A DNA stretch of 64,000 bases from Streptacidiphilus sp. PB12-B1b (GCF_014084125.1 NZ_CP048405.1:1240001-1304000), one strand, 5' to 3'. Counted from the stretch's first letter, positions 53,823 to 61,550 are shown. A program made the numbers and translations. The notes: generated by a model not told the origin, from the letters alone.

Positions 53823-53996
53823 CGCCGCGCGCCCGGTCCCTGACCCCTTCGCCGAGGAGCCCGCGCCGGTGCCCGGCCCGCAGCCGTTCCCCGACACCCG
53901 TGCGGCCCGCCACTCCTTCGCCCCGGCGGCCCGGCCGGTCCCGGACCCCTTCGCGGAGGAGCCCGCGCCGGTGCCGGGCCCGCAGCCCTTCCCGGT
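53823..53996. repeat. Duplicated coding segment of about 70 bp in Pro-rich linker
   Basis: Segments at about 53823-53892 and 53928-53996 encode nearly the same 23 residues (PVPDPFAEEPAPVPGPQPFP core) and differ mostly at third codon positions, which supports translation of this frame. Confidence 0.75.
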
Positions 53997-54284
53997 CGGC
54001 GGCGGCCGTCCGGCCCGCAACCCCTTCCGGCCGGACGCCTCCGGCCGGAACCCCTTCGCCGCCCCGGAGGCCGCCGCCCCGCCCGCCCCGGCACCGGCCG
54101 CGTCGGTCGCCCCGACCGCAGCCGGGTACGCCCCACCGGCCCCGGCCCCGGCCCCGGCTGCCGCGCCCGCGCCGCAACCGCCCGCGCCCGCACCGGCCGC
54201 CCCCGCCGCCACCGCCCCCGGCGCCGACACCGCCCCGGCACCGCCGACCCCGACCCCGACGACGCCGCGCCGCCACGGCGGCGG

Positions 54285-54812
54285 ATGCGGGCCGTGGGCG
54301 GGCGGTCCAGCGGCCCCCGCCCCGCGCTGCTCGGGCGGCGGATGGCGGCCCGGTTGTTCGACATGGTGGTCGTGGCCGCCGTGGTCACCCCGATCGCCGT
54401 CCCGCTGGTCGCCTCCGTGCAGACCCACCTCCAGCAGAAGGTGGACCTCGCGCGGGATCTGGACGGCCGGAGCACGGTCTGGCTGGTGGATCCCACGGTG
54501 CTGGGGAGCGTCGGACTGCTGGTCGCGGCGGTGCTCGCGGTCGGCTTCGTGTACGAGGCGCTGCCGACCGCCGTCTGGGGGCGGACCCTGGGCAAGGCCA
54601 TCTGCGGCCTGCGGGTGCTGGACCTGCGCTCCAAGCAGAAGCCCGGCTTCGGCCGGGTGCTGGCCCGCTGGCTGTCCTACCAGTTGCTGGTACTGCTGCT
54701 GGTGGGCGCGGCCGACCTGCTGTGGTGCATGGTGGACCGGCCGTGGCGGCAGTGCTGGCACGACAAGCTGGGCCGGACCTTCGTCACCTCCGCCGCCGCA
54801 CAGCGGCGCTGA
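54285..54812 (+). CDS. RDD-family membrane domain (C-terminal part of the split gene)
   Basis: A 175-residue stretch in a different frame from the upstream Pro-rich coding region. It contains PALLGRRMAARLFDMVVVAAVVTPIAV (first helix with the R..D signature), a second helix (SVGLLVAAVLAVGFVYEALPT), RTLGKAICGLRVLD and QLLVLLLVGAADLLWCMVDRPWRQCWHDKLGRTFV, the RDD hallmarks with the D..R pairs. ATG 54285 has no ribosome-binding site, so independent initiation is doubtful. Upstream and downstream neighbours, including a second RDD gene, support a conserved membrane pair of unknown transport or stress function. Confidence 0.75.
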   Translation: MRAVGGRSSGPRPALLGRRMAARLFDMVVVAAVVTPIAVPLVASVQTHLQQKVDLARDLDGRSTVWLVDPTVLGSVGLLVAAVLAVGFVYEALPTAVWGRTLGKAICGLRVLDLRSKQKPGFGRVLARWLSYQLLVLLLVGAADLLWCMVDRPWRQCWHDKLGRTFVTSAAAQRR

Positions 54813-54896
54813 CGGGCGGCGCGCCGCTCACCCGATTGGACGGCCGTCGGGCGTCTGCTCCCGCTATGTCGGCATATCAGATGATCTACTCGATTC

Positions 54897-55529
54897 ATGA
54901 CGACACCTGAGCCGCCCGACGGGCCGACCCCGCCCTCGTTCGAGAAGCCCGCCCCGGGCGGTTCGTCGTACGGCCAGGCCCCGCCGCCGTACGGTCAGCC
55001 GCCGTCCGGCGGCCCCTACTACAACCCGGACCCGTACGGCACCAACCCGTACGGTCCCAGCACCGCCGGGCCCGGGCCGGTCGCCGAGATGCCGCCGCTG
55101 GGCGGGCTGGGGCACCGGCTGCTCGCGCGGATCATCGACACCGTGCTGCTCGCCGTCGTCGGGGTGCCGCTGACGCTGCTGCTGCTCACCGGCCACACCC
55201 ACAGCTCCGGCCGCGCGGCGGCGGCCGAGGTGACCCTCGTGCTGCTGGGCTTCGTCTACGAGGGGCTGATGCTGACCCTGTCGCACGGTCAGACGCTGGG
55301 CAAGAAGGCCATGCGGATCAGGGTGGCGGTGCTGGCCAACGGCTCCGCGCCGACCGGCAGCACCGGGTGGATCCGGTCCGCCGTGTACTGGCTGCCGGGC
55401 CTGCTGAGCTTCCTCTGCATCCCGGCGCTGTTCTCGCTGCTCAACATCCTGTGGTGCACCTGGGACCGCCCCTACCGCCAGTGCCTGCACGACAAGGCCG
55501 CCAAGACGGTCGTGGTGAAAGCAGTCTGA
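54897..55529 (+). CDS. RDD-family membrane protein
   Basis: A 210-residue protein: a Pro/Gly/Tyr-rich cytosolic N-terminus with PYG repeats (about 1-60), then an RDD domain: LGGLGHRLLARIIDTVLLAVVGVPLTLLLL (helix 1), VTLVLLGFVYEGLMLTLSHGQTLGKKAMRIRV (helix 2) and YWLPGLLSFLCIPALFSLLNILWCTWDRPYRQCLHDKAAKTVVVK (helix 3 and end). It parallels the split RDD gene just upstream and looks like its paralogue. Function of RDD proteins is mostly unknown; some act as ion antiporters. ATG 54897 overlaps the end of the upstream out-of-frame ORF (stop 54900). Confidence 0.9.
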   Translation: MTTPEPPDGPTPPSFEKPAPGGSSYGQAPPPYGQPPSGGPYYNPDPYGTNPYGPSTAGPGPVAEMPPLGGLGHRLLARIIDTVLLAVVGVPLTLLLLTGHTHSSGRAAAAEVTLVLLGFVYEGLMLTLSHGQTLGKKAMRIRVAVLANGSAPTGSTGWIRSAVYWLPGLLSFLCIPALFSLLNILWCTWDRPYRQCLHDKAAKTVVVKAV

Positions 55530-55546
55530 CCGACCGTCACCTCACG

Positions 55547-55590
55547 GGCCCGGGGCCGGCGTCCGGACTGTCCGGTGCCGGCCCCGGGCC
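55547..55590. terminator. Bidirectional terminator after the RDD gene
   Basis: Perfect 14-bp GC-only stem (55547-55560 with 55577-55590) with a 16-nt loop, between convergent genes. Confidence 0.8.
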
Positions 55591-55601
55591 TCGTGCCGCG
55601 G

Positions 55602-55904
55602 CTATCGCCTGCTGCCCTCGTGCTCCGGGATCGACTCGTAGCCCGACGCCGCGGTGTGCCGCGCCTGCGCCGGACGGTTGCGGGCCACCAGCAGGCTGCT
55701 GCGGCGGCGGGCGGCGGTGTGCCCGCGCCGGTCGGGCGCGGTGATGGCCAGGGCGGCCGCGATCGTCCCCAGGGTGATCCCGAGAATCGCCATCAGCGCC
55801 GTGGTGAGCAGGCTGTGCGTGCCGGAGGCGGCCAGGAGCGCGACCGTGGCGATGACGACGGCGAGGGTGCCGTAGCAGATCTGAGCGGGGGTCAGGCGTG
55901 GCAT
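55602..55904 (-). CDS. Small two-helix membrane protein
   Basis: A 100-residue hypothetical protein. ATG at 55904 (MPRLTPAQICYGTLAVV) follows GAAGGACGG. Two membrane helices (about 10-28 and 32-53) connected by ASGTHSLLT are followed by a basic cytosolic tail (DRRGHTAARRRSSLLVARNRP). I do not recognise a family. It faces the long repeat-containing region before the phospholipase-like gene. Confidence 0.7.
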   Translation of the reverse strand: MPRLTPAQICYGTLAVVIATVALLAASGTHSLLTTALMAILGITLGTIAAALAITAPDRRGHTAARRRSSLLVARNRPAQARHTAASGYESIPEHEGSRR

Positions 55905-56120
55905 GGCTGTTCCGTCCTTCGCGGCGGGGGAGTCGGGACGTTCTCCTGCGGTGTACCCCTGGGCGGACCCGACGACCCCAGGGTAAGGACTCGGCTTGAG
56001 GGGCACACGGGGGCGCACGGACTCATCGAACAGGCGGACGGCCCGACTATGCCGCTGGCAGCTCCGCGTGCCGCCCCTGCCGCCCGATCGCCCCGCCCGT
56101 CCGCCATGCCGCTGCTGAAC

Positions 56121-56189
56121 GCGGGTAGACAGGTGGTCGTGCGCCGCTCATTGGTCGTCGGTTCCGGGCGGTCTACGCGCGTGGTCTCC
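56121..56189 (+). repeat. Repeat unit 1 upstream of PLD-like gene
   Basis: GGTAGACAGGTGGTCGTG, a 27-nt spacer, then CGGTCTACGCGCGTGGTC. The left and right blocks also contain GTAGAC and GTCTAC as an inverted pair. The GTGGT cores are 48 bp apart (56133, 56181). Confidence 0.65.
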
Positions 56190-56364
56190 TAGCGGCGCAC
56201 CGGCCCGGCCCCGATCGGCGTATGCCCCACTGTCACGGCGGGCACACATGATGTTCACCTTCGGCGCCCCGGGGCCGGGGCGGTTCCGGGGCGCCGCCGC
56301 TGCGGGCGTGGTCGCAGGCGTTCGCGCAGCCCGCGTCGGACGGTGCGTACCCGGTCGATCGTAC

Positions 56365-56433
56365 GCGCGTAGACAAGTGGTCATGACAAGTTAACCGAGC
56401 AGGTATTCCCACCGGTCTACGCGCGTGGTTCTC
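56365..56433 (+). repeat. Repeat unit 2 upstream of PLD-like gene
   Basis: CGTAGACAAGTGGTCATG, a 27-nt unrelated spacer, then CGGTCTACGCGCGTGGTT. The GTGGT cores are again 48 bp apart (56377, 56425); ACGCGCGTAGAC (56363-56374) and GTCTACGCGCGT (56415-56426) form a perfect 12-bp inverted repeat. Offset from unit 1 is 244 bp. Confidence 0.65.
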
Positions 56434-56491
56434 TGGATAGCGCATTGGTCCCGACGGGCTGATGATCCATCAAGTGTCTTGGGAGACACAC

Positions 56492-57475
56492 ATGTTGCGC
56501 ACATCTGTACGCCGTGCCGGGATAGCCATGGCCGCCTGCGCCGCTGCGTTCAGCACCGCCCTCCCCGCCCACGCCGCCAGCACCTACTCGGCATTCACTT
56601 TTGCTCTGGGCACGAGCGAGCCGACGATCTACTCCTTCATCAACTCCGCGACCTCCACGCTCGACATGACCATGTACGAGCTCAAGGACACCACCGCGGT
56701 CAACGACCTGATCGCCCGCGAGAAGGCCGGCGTCAAGGTCCGGGTCATCCTGGACCGCGAGGAGACCTCGACCAACTCCTCCGCCTACTCCGCCCTCAAG
56801 GCGGCCGGCGTGGGCGTCGTCTACTCCTCCTCGTCGTTCACCTACACCCACCAGAAGACGATCACCGTCAACGGCGACGAGTCGCTGATCCTGACCGGCA
56901 ACCTGACCTCCGAGTACTACCCGACCAGCCGCGACTACGGGGTCTTCGACAACGACCAGACCGACGTCGCCGCGATCGAGAAGGTCTTCGCCGCCGACTA
57001 CGCGCACACCTCGATCACCCCGAGCGACGGCGACAACCTGCTGTGGTCGCCGACCACCGCCCAGAGCCGGCTGCTGTCCGTGATCAACGGCGCGACCACC
57101 ACCCTGGACGTCGAGGAGGAGGAGTTCAGCGACACCGCCGTGGTCAACGCGATCGTCGCCGACGCGGAGCGCGGCGTCACCGTGCGCGTCGTGCTGGAGA
57201 CCCCCTCCGACTACTCCTCCGAGGTCAACAAGGTCGAGGACGCGGGCGGCACGGTCGTCGGCTACTCCTCCAGCACCGGCTTCTACATCCACGCCAAGGC
57301 GATCGTCGCCGACTACGGCCTGTCCACCCAGAACGTCGAGGCCGGGTCGATGAACATCACCAGCAACTCGCTCGGCAGCAACCGCGAGCTGGGCATCATC
57401 CTCAAGGACTCGGGCGTCGCCTCGGTCATCGAGACCGCCTTCAACAGCGACTACGCGGGCGGCGGCGCGGCCTAG
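56492..57475 (+). CDS. Secreted phospholipase D-like protein
   Basis: A 327-residue exported member of the PLD superfamily. Signal peptide MLRTSVRRAGIAMAACAAAFS with a likely AHA-A cleavage site near residue 29. Two HKD-type halves: the first is HQKTITVNGDES...TGN (about 122-140) with Asn where HxKx4D has Asp; the second, HAKAIVADYG...GSMN (about 265-286), is canonical. The fold also includes the repeated STLDMTMYELKD and TTLDVEEEEFSD strands. It may cleave phosphodiesters of lipids or nucleic acids. ATG 56492 follows GGGAG; it is preceded by an unusual paired-repeat region. Confidence 0.88.
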   Translation: MLRTSVRRAGIAMAACAAAFSTALPAHAASTYSAFTFALGTSEPTIYSFINSATSTLDMTMYELKDTTAVNDLIAREKAGVKVRVILDREETSTNSSAYSALKAAGVGVVYSSSSFTYTHQKTITVNGDESLILTGNLTSEYYPTSRDYGVFDNDQTDVAAIEKVFAADYAHTSITPSDGDNLLWSPTTAQSRLLSVINGATTTLDVEEEEFSDTAVVNAIVADAERGVTVRVVLETPSDYSSEVNKVEDAGGTVVGYSSSTGFYIHAKAIVADYGLSTQNVEAGSMNITSNSLGSNRELGIILKDSGVASVIETAFNSDYAGGGAA

Positions 57476-57558
57476 CCGCCGCAGCGCCCGGCCCGTCCGG
57501 CCGCTTCGGGGCCCGCAGACCCCGAGGCACCGGTCCGGACGGCGCCCTGCGGGAGCGG

Positions 57559-57591
57559 GCCGTGCGCACCGGAGCCTCCCCGGTGCGCACG
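57559..57591. terminator. Hairpin between PLD-like gene and pncA
   Basis: Perfect 13-bp stem (57559-57571 with 57579-57591) and a 7-nt loop between convergent genes. Confidence 0.7.
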
Positions 57592-57656
57592 GCGCGCGCG
57601 AAGCAGGTGCCTTCCAAGCACTTGGCCGCAAAGGCAAAGCCTCCCCGGTGCGCACG
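57573..57656. repeat. Direct repeat of 18 bp with CCAAGCACTTGG core between copies
   Basis: GCCTCCCCGGTGCGCACG occurs at 57573-57590 and again at 57639-57656. A near-palindrome CCAAGCACTTGG (57614-57625) lies between them. Confidence 0.6.
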
Positions 57657-57670
57657 ACGGCACCCCGCCG

Positions 57671-58267
57671 TCAGCCCGCGGCGAGCACCACCGGCGTGCC
57701 GGTCAGCACCACGCCCGCCGCCTGCAACTGCTCCAGCGCGGCCTCGGTCGTCTCCTTGGCCACCCCCGCCGTCAGGTCCAGCAGGACGCGGGTGGTGAAG
57801 CCCTCGCGGGCGGCGTCCAGGGCGGTGGCCCGGACGCAGTGGTCGGTGGCGATGCCGACCACGTCGACCTCGGTGACCCCCCGCTCGCGCAGCCACCCGG
57901 CCAGCGTCTCGCCGTTCTCGTTGGCGCCCTCGAAGCCGCTGTAGGCGGCGGAGTACGCGCCCTTGTCGAACACCGCCTCGATCGCGCCGGAGGTCACCGA
58001 GGGGGCGAAGTTGGGGTGGAAGCCGACGCCCTCGGTGCCCGCGACGCAATGCACCGGCCAGCTGCTGACGAAGTCCGGGGTGTCCGAGAAGTGTTCGCCC
58101 GGGTCCACATGGTGGTCGCGGGTGGCGACCACGTGCCGGTATCCGGCGGAGGACTCGGCGACCAGGTCGGTGATGGACGCGGCAACCTCCGAGCCCCCGC
58201 TCACCGCGAGGCTGCCGCCTTCGCAGAAGTCGTTCTGCACGTCGACGACGATCAGTGCGCGGTGCAT
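57671..58267 (-). CDS. pncA: Nicotinamidase (isochorismatase family)
   Basis: Converts nicotinamide to nicotinate in NAD salvage. 198 residues: catalytic Asp in VVDVQNDFCEGGSL (about 8), Lys in VFDKGAYSAAYSGFEG (about 101) and the nucleophilic Cys in VGIATDHCVRATALDA (about 144), with metal-binding Asp/His in ATRDHHVDPGEHF. ATG at 58267 gives MHRALIVVDVQNDF. It follows pncB on the same strand after 176 nt, so the two genes form the nicotinamide to NaMN branch. Pyrazinamide would be a predicted prodrug substrate. Confidence 0.95.
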   Translation of the reverse strand: MHRALIVVDVQNDFCEGGSLAVSGGSEVAASITDLVAESSAGYRHVVATRDHHVDPGEHFSDTPDFVSSWPVHCVAGTEGVGFHPNFAPSVTSGAIEAVFDKGAYSAAYSGFEGANENGETLAGWLRERGVTEVDVVGIATDHCVRATALDAAREGFTTRVLLDLTAGVAKETTEAALEQLQAAGVVLTGTPVVLAAG

Positions 58268-58443
58268 CGGGGGACCTCGCTTACAGGGGGCTCAGCGGCC
58301 GGACGGAAAACGGTGGGGCGGACATGTGCGGGTGCGCGGACGTGTGCGGGTGCTGGGACAGAGCGTAGGGACCGCGCCGGACGCTGGGGAAGAGCAGCGC
58401 GCGCCGCATGAGCCCCGACGCCCGTCATCACCCGCCTCCACCG

Positions 58444-59835
58444 TCAGCCGGCGTGACCCGAACGGGTCACGTACTCGGTCGGGATCACCGGCTCACCCTT
58501 CGACAACTGCGTCGCCGACATGGGCAGCTGCTCGCGCGAACGCAGGTGCCTCGCACGCGCGTCCGCCAGCGGCTCGCGGCCGACGATCTCGCCCCCGCGT
58601 ACCAGGGTACGGTGCAGCAGCCGGTCGCCGAGATCGTGCGGGACCGGTCCGACGCCGACGACCTCGGCCTCGGCTACGCCCTCGGCGTCCAGCCGCCGGG
58701 CCGCCCACTTGCGCCCGCCACGGCTCCCCTTGGCCCCGGCGGAACGTTTCGCCACCGGCACCAGCGGCGCCTGCGGATCAGCCGAGGAGGCCCGGGCGAC
58801 CAGCTTGTAGACCATGGCGCAGGTCGGCTGCCCGCTGCCGGTGACCAGCGAGGTGCCCACCCCGTAGCCGTCGACCGGTGCGCTGCCCAGCGCCGCGATG
58901 GCGTACTCGTCCAGATCGCTGGTGACCGTGATCCGGGTCTCCTTGGCGCCCAGCTCGTCCAGCTGCCGGCGGACCCGGTGCGCCAGCATCAGCAGGTCGC
59001 CGGAGTCGATCCGGACCGCCCCGAGCCCCGGCCCGGCCACGTCGATCGCGGTGCGGACCGCCTCGTCCAGGTCGTAGGTGTCGATGAGCAGGGTCGTCCC
59101 GCGCCCCATCGACTCGATCTGCGCGGTGAACGCGTCCCGCTCGCTGTCGTGCAGCAGGGTGAACGCGTGCGCGCTTGTCCCCCTGGTGGGGATGCCGTAG
59201 CGGAAGCCCGCCTGCAGGTCCGAGGTGGCCGCGAAGCCCGCCACATAGGCGGCCCGGGCCGCCGAGACCGCCGCCAGCTCGTGCGCCCGGCGCGCGCCCA
59301 TCTCGATCAGCGGCCGGGAGCCCGCCGCGGCCGACATCCGCGAGGCCGCGGCGGCGATCGCCGAGTCGTAGTTGAGGATCGACAGGATCGCCGTCTCCAG
59401 GATCACCGCCTCGGCGAAGCTCCCCTCGACCACCAGCACCGGCGAGCCCGGGAAGTAGCACTCGCCCTCGCCGTAGCCCCGGATGTCGCCGCGGAACCGG
59501 TAGTCCGCCAGCCAGGCCAGGGTGGCGTCGTCCACGATCCGCTCGTCGGCGAGCCAGTCCAGCTGCGGGGCGGTGAAGCGGAACGCCTCCACCGCGTCCA
59601 GCACCCGGCCGATCCCGGCGGCCACGCCGTAGCGGCGGCCCTCCGGCAGGCGGCGGGTGAAGACCTCGAAGACCGAGTGGCGCCGCGCCGCGCCGCTGCG
59701 CAGGGCGGCCTGCAGCATGGTCAGCTCGTAGCGGTCGGTGAGCAGCGCGGTGGAATCCGCGGGCGCGGCGGCGTACGCCGCCGGGGCACGCGCGGGGAGG
59801 TCCGTGGCACTCGCGGAGAGGGAAGCGGCGTCCAT
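58444..59835 (-). CDS. pncB: Nicotinate phosphoribosyltransferase
   Basis: Makes nicotinate mononucleotide from nicotinate and PRPP, the step after PncA. 463 residues: LLTDRYELTMLQAALRSG (about 31), the FEVFTRRLPEGRRYGVAAG loop, GTSAHAFTLLHDSERDAF containing the phospho-His region, LLIDTYDLDEAV, VRIDSGDLLMLAHRVR and VTSDLDEYAI are family signatures. The N-terminal 25 residues are Ala-rich. ATG at 59835 is 6 nt after TAGCAT, so it is probably leaderless. Orthologous Streptomyces proteins have similar length. Confidence 0.95.
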   Translation of the reverse strand: MDAASLSASATDLPARAPAAYAAAPADSTALLTDRYELTMLQAALRSGAARRHSVFEVFTRRLPEGRRYGVAAGIGRVLDAVEAFRFTAPQLDWLADERIVDDATLAWLADYRFRGDIRGYGEGECYFPGSPVLVVEGSFAEAVILETAILSILNYDSAIAAAASRMSAAAGSRPLIEMGARRAHELAAVSAARAAYVAGFAATSDLQAGFRYGIPTRGTSAHAFTLLHDSERDAFTAQIESMGRGTTLLIDTYDLDEAVRTAIDVAGPGLGAVRIDSGDLLMLAHRVRRQLDELGAKETRITVTSDLDEYAIAALGSAPVDGYGVGTSLVTGSGQPTCAMVYKLVARASSADPQAPLVPVAKRSAGAKGSRGGRKWAARRLDAEGVAEAEVVGVGPVPHDLGDRLLHRTLVRGGEIVGREPLADARARHLRSREQLPMSATQLSKGEPVIPTEYVTRSGHAG

Positions 59836-59841
59836 AGGACG

Positions 59842-59847
59842 ATGCTA
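59842..59847 (-). promoter_or_regulatory. -10 element (TAGCAT) of probably leaderless pncB
   Basis: On the minus strand TAGCAT is followed by exactly 6 nt and the ATG at 59835. The 6-nt interval has no ribosome-binding site. Confidence 0.5.
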
Positions 59848-60012
59848 CCGCGAATACTCGTCACTCTGACGATTTCTCCTCCGGGTGAGCCCCGGATCGC
59901 TTCGGCATCCCCCGGATGGCAGCATGGACAGGTACGGCACAACCCTCCCACCAGCCTTCGGTAGCCGCCCGCCGGCCGCTTCCGGGGAACCCACCGAACA
60001 GGAGCCACCGCC

Positions 60013-60315
60013 GTGAGTGTCGCGCCGGTCGAGATCGAGCGCACCGAGTCGGATTCGGCGCCCCAGGCGGTGCAGGAACCCGACCTCCCGTGGGTGACGA
60101 TCGTCCACGACGACCCGGTGAACCTGATGAGCTACGTGGTCTACGTCTTCCAGTCGTACTTCGGCTACCCCAAGGACAAGGCCCGGGCGCTCATGATGGA
60201 CGTCCACCACAAGGGCCACGCCGTGGTCTCCAGCGGAACCCGCGAGGAGATGGAGCGCGACGTCCAGGCCATGCACGGCTACGGGCTCTGGGCCACGCTG
60301 CGGCACGACAAGTGA
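60013..60315 (+). CDS. clpS: ATP-dependent Clp protease adaptor ClpS
   Basis: Adaptor that delivers N-end-rule substrates to ClpAP/ClpCP. 100 residues: a disordered 25-residue N-terminal extension, then the core LPWVTIVHDDPVNLMSYVVYVFQSYFGYPKDKARALMMDVHHKGHAVV with the substrate-pocket Asn/Asp and His (HDDPVNLM, DVHHKG). The C-terminal HGYGLWATLRHDK is typical. GTG at 60013 follows AGGAGCCACC. It is followed after 62 nt by a DUF2017 gene, the conserved actinobacterial order. Confidence 0.96.
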   Translation: MSVAPVEIERTESDSAPQAVQEPDLPWVTIVHDDPVNLMSYVVYVFQSYFGYPKDKARALMMDVHHKGHAVVSSGTREEMERDVQAMHGYGLWATLRHDK

Positions 60316-60377
60316 CGCACCGGCACCACCCTGCCCCGCCCAGCACGACGAACCCGAAAGGCGTCACCGAACTCCTC

Positions 60378-60977
60378 ATGTCCGGACTCTTCAAGCCCGT
60401 CCGCCACGGCGGTGCCGCGATCACCCTGGACCAGGTCGAGGCATCCATCCTGCGGAGCTTCGCCGTCCAGATGCTGGAACTCATCGGCCCCGGCGACGAG
60501 GCCGCGGACAGCGACGACCCGCTCGCGCGCCTCTTCGCCACCGGCCCCAGCAAGGCCCCGGATGACCCCGCCCTGGCCCGGCTCTTCCCCGACGCCTACG
60601 GCGACGGACCCGACGCCGCCGAGGGCAGCGAGGACCTCCGGACCGCCGAGTACTCCGCCGAGTTCCGCCGGTTCACCGAGAACGACCTGCGCGCCCGCAA
60701 GCGCGAGGACGGCCTGGCCCTGGTCCGCAGCCTCGACCAGGCCCCCACCGGCCGCCGGGGCCGGGTCGAGCTCACCCTGGACGACGAGGGCTGCCGCCAC
60801 TGGCTCGGCGCCCTCAACGACCTGCGGCTCACCCTCGGCAGCCGGCTCCAGGTCACCGGCGACCACGACGCCGACCCCTACGTCCTGGCCGACGAGGACC
60901 CGCGCAAGCCGCTGCTCATGGCCTTCGTCTGGCTCGGCCAGCTCCAGGAGAGCCTGCTCGACGCCCTCACCCGCTGA
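60378..60977 (+). CDS. DUF2017 family protein
   Basis: A 199-residue conserved actinobacterial protein of unknown function that always seems to follow clpS. Landmarks: FKPVRHGGAAITLDQVEASILRSFAVQMLELIG and FTENDLRARKREDGLALVRSLDQA, LTLDDEGCRHWLGALNDLRLTLGSRL, and LLMAFVWLGQLQESLLDAL at the end. No membrane segment. ATG 60378 gives MSGLFKPVRH; the ribosome-binding site is weak (AAAGG 15 nt away). Proximity to clpS suggests a role in protein quality control, but that is inference. Confidence 0.88.
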   Translation: MSGLFKPVRHGGAAITLDQVEASILRSFAVQMLELIGPGDEAADSDDPLARLFATGPSKAPDDPALARLFPDAYGDGPDAAEGSEDLRTAEYSAEFRRFTENDLRARKREDGLALVRSLDQAPTGRRGRVELTLDDEGCRHWLGALNDLRLTLGSRLQVTGDHDADPYVLADEDPRKPLLMAFVWLGQLQESLLDALTR

Positions 60978-61000
60978 CCGCTGGCGCTCTGACCCCTGAA

Positions 61001-61056
61001 CCCCGCTGCCCCGCTGCCCCGCTGCCCCGCTGCCCCGCTGCCCCGCTGCCCCGCTG
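61001..61056. repeat. Octamer tandem repeat CCCCGCTG, seven perfect copies
   Basis: Seven exact head-to-tail copies, then diverged ends. It lies between the DUF2017 stop and the mec promoter, so it is non-coding, and copy number could vary by slippage. Confidence 0.85.
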
Positions 61057-61109
61057 ACCTCTGGCCCTGCCGACCCCGCGCCCGCCCGGGCGCCGGGCGG
61101 GCGGCGTCC

Positions 61110-61115
61110 TATCCT
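61110..61115 (+). promoter_or_regulatory. -10 element (TATCCT) of a probably leaderless mec gene
   Basis: TATCCT is followed by 6 nt and then the ATG at 61122. There is no ribosome-binding site. Confidence 0.5.
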
Positions 61116-61121
61116 GGCGCC

Positions 61122-61550
61122 ATGCTGACCATCACCCGCGCCCTGCACGACCAGATCGTCGCCCACGCCCGCGCCGACCACCCCGACGAGGCATGCGGCG
61201 TTGTCGCCGGACCGGCCGGGAGCGGGCGCCCCGAGCGCTTCATCCCGATGCTGAACGCGGCCCGCTCGCCCACCTTCTACGAGTTCGACTCCGGCGACCT
61301 GCTCAAGCTCTACCGGGAGATGGACGACCGGGACGAGGAGCCGGTGGTCGTCTACCACTCCCACACCGCCACCGAGGCGTACCCCTCGCGCACCGACGTC
61401 TCCTACGCCTCCGAGCCGCAGGCGCACTACGTGCTGGTCTCCACCGCCGAATGCGGCAACGACGACGGCCCGTTCCAGTTCCGCTCGTTCCGCATCGTGG
61501 ACGGCGTGATCACCGAGGAGGACGTCCGGATCGTCGACGACCCCGCCTGA
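61122..61550 (+). CDS. mec: JAMM/M67 metallopeptidase, Mec+ type
   Basis: Zn-dependent protease of the JAB1/MPN fold, 142 residues. In mycobacteria Mec+ releases cysteine from the CysO-cysteine adduct made by CysM. The JAMM signature is visible as HSHTATEAYPSRTD (about 85-98) with a conserved acidic residue near the N-terminus (DEACGVVAG, about 23). ACGVVAG and EFDSGDLLKLYREMD are family features. The gene stands 100 nt upstream of the cysO leader peptide, and 289 nt before cysO, matching the conserved mec-cysO-cysM grouping. ATG at 61122; probably leaderless. Confidence 0.93.
   Translation: MLTITRALHDQIVAHARADHPDEACGVVAGPAGSGRPERFIPMLNAARSPTFYEFDSGDLLKLYREMDDRDEEPVVVYHSHTATEAYPSRTDVSYASEPQAHYVLVSTAECGNDDGPFQFRSFRIVDGVITEEDVRIVDDPA

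Larger units (their letters stand above)
53041..54812 (+). pseudogene. DUF2510 - Pro-rich - RDD membrane protein, interrupted by an apparent -1 frameshift
   Basis: ATG 53041 opens a frame beginning with a DUF2510-like motif (GYYPDPSIPGYVRYWDGDRW, residues 14-33) followed by about 390 residues of Pro/Ala/Gly low complexity that includes two near-identical copies of ARPVPDPFAEEPAPVPGPQ (53826 and about 105 bp later). Near 54275-54290 the frame loses its character (Trp/Cys/Arg-rich translation to 54900), while the frame one base earlier starts an unmistakable RDD domain at 54285. Relatives carry DUF2510, linker and RDD in one chain, so a one-base indel, a sequencing error, or recoding is likely around GGCGGCGGATG. 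Confidence 0.6.
55905..56491. other. Long intergenic region with paired repeats upstream of PLD-like gene
   Basis: A 587-bp gap. It contains two copies of a paired repeat (56121-56189 and 56365-56433). No ORF with a ribosome-binding site was seen. The segment 56250-56300 is very GC-rich. Confidence 0.5.
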
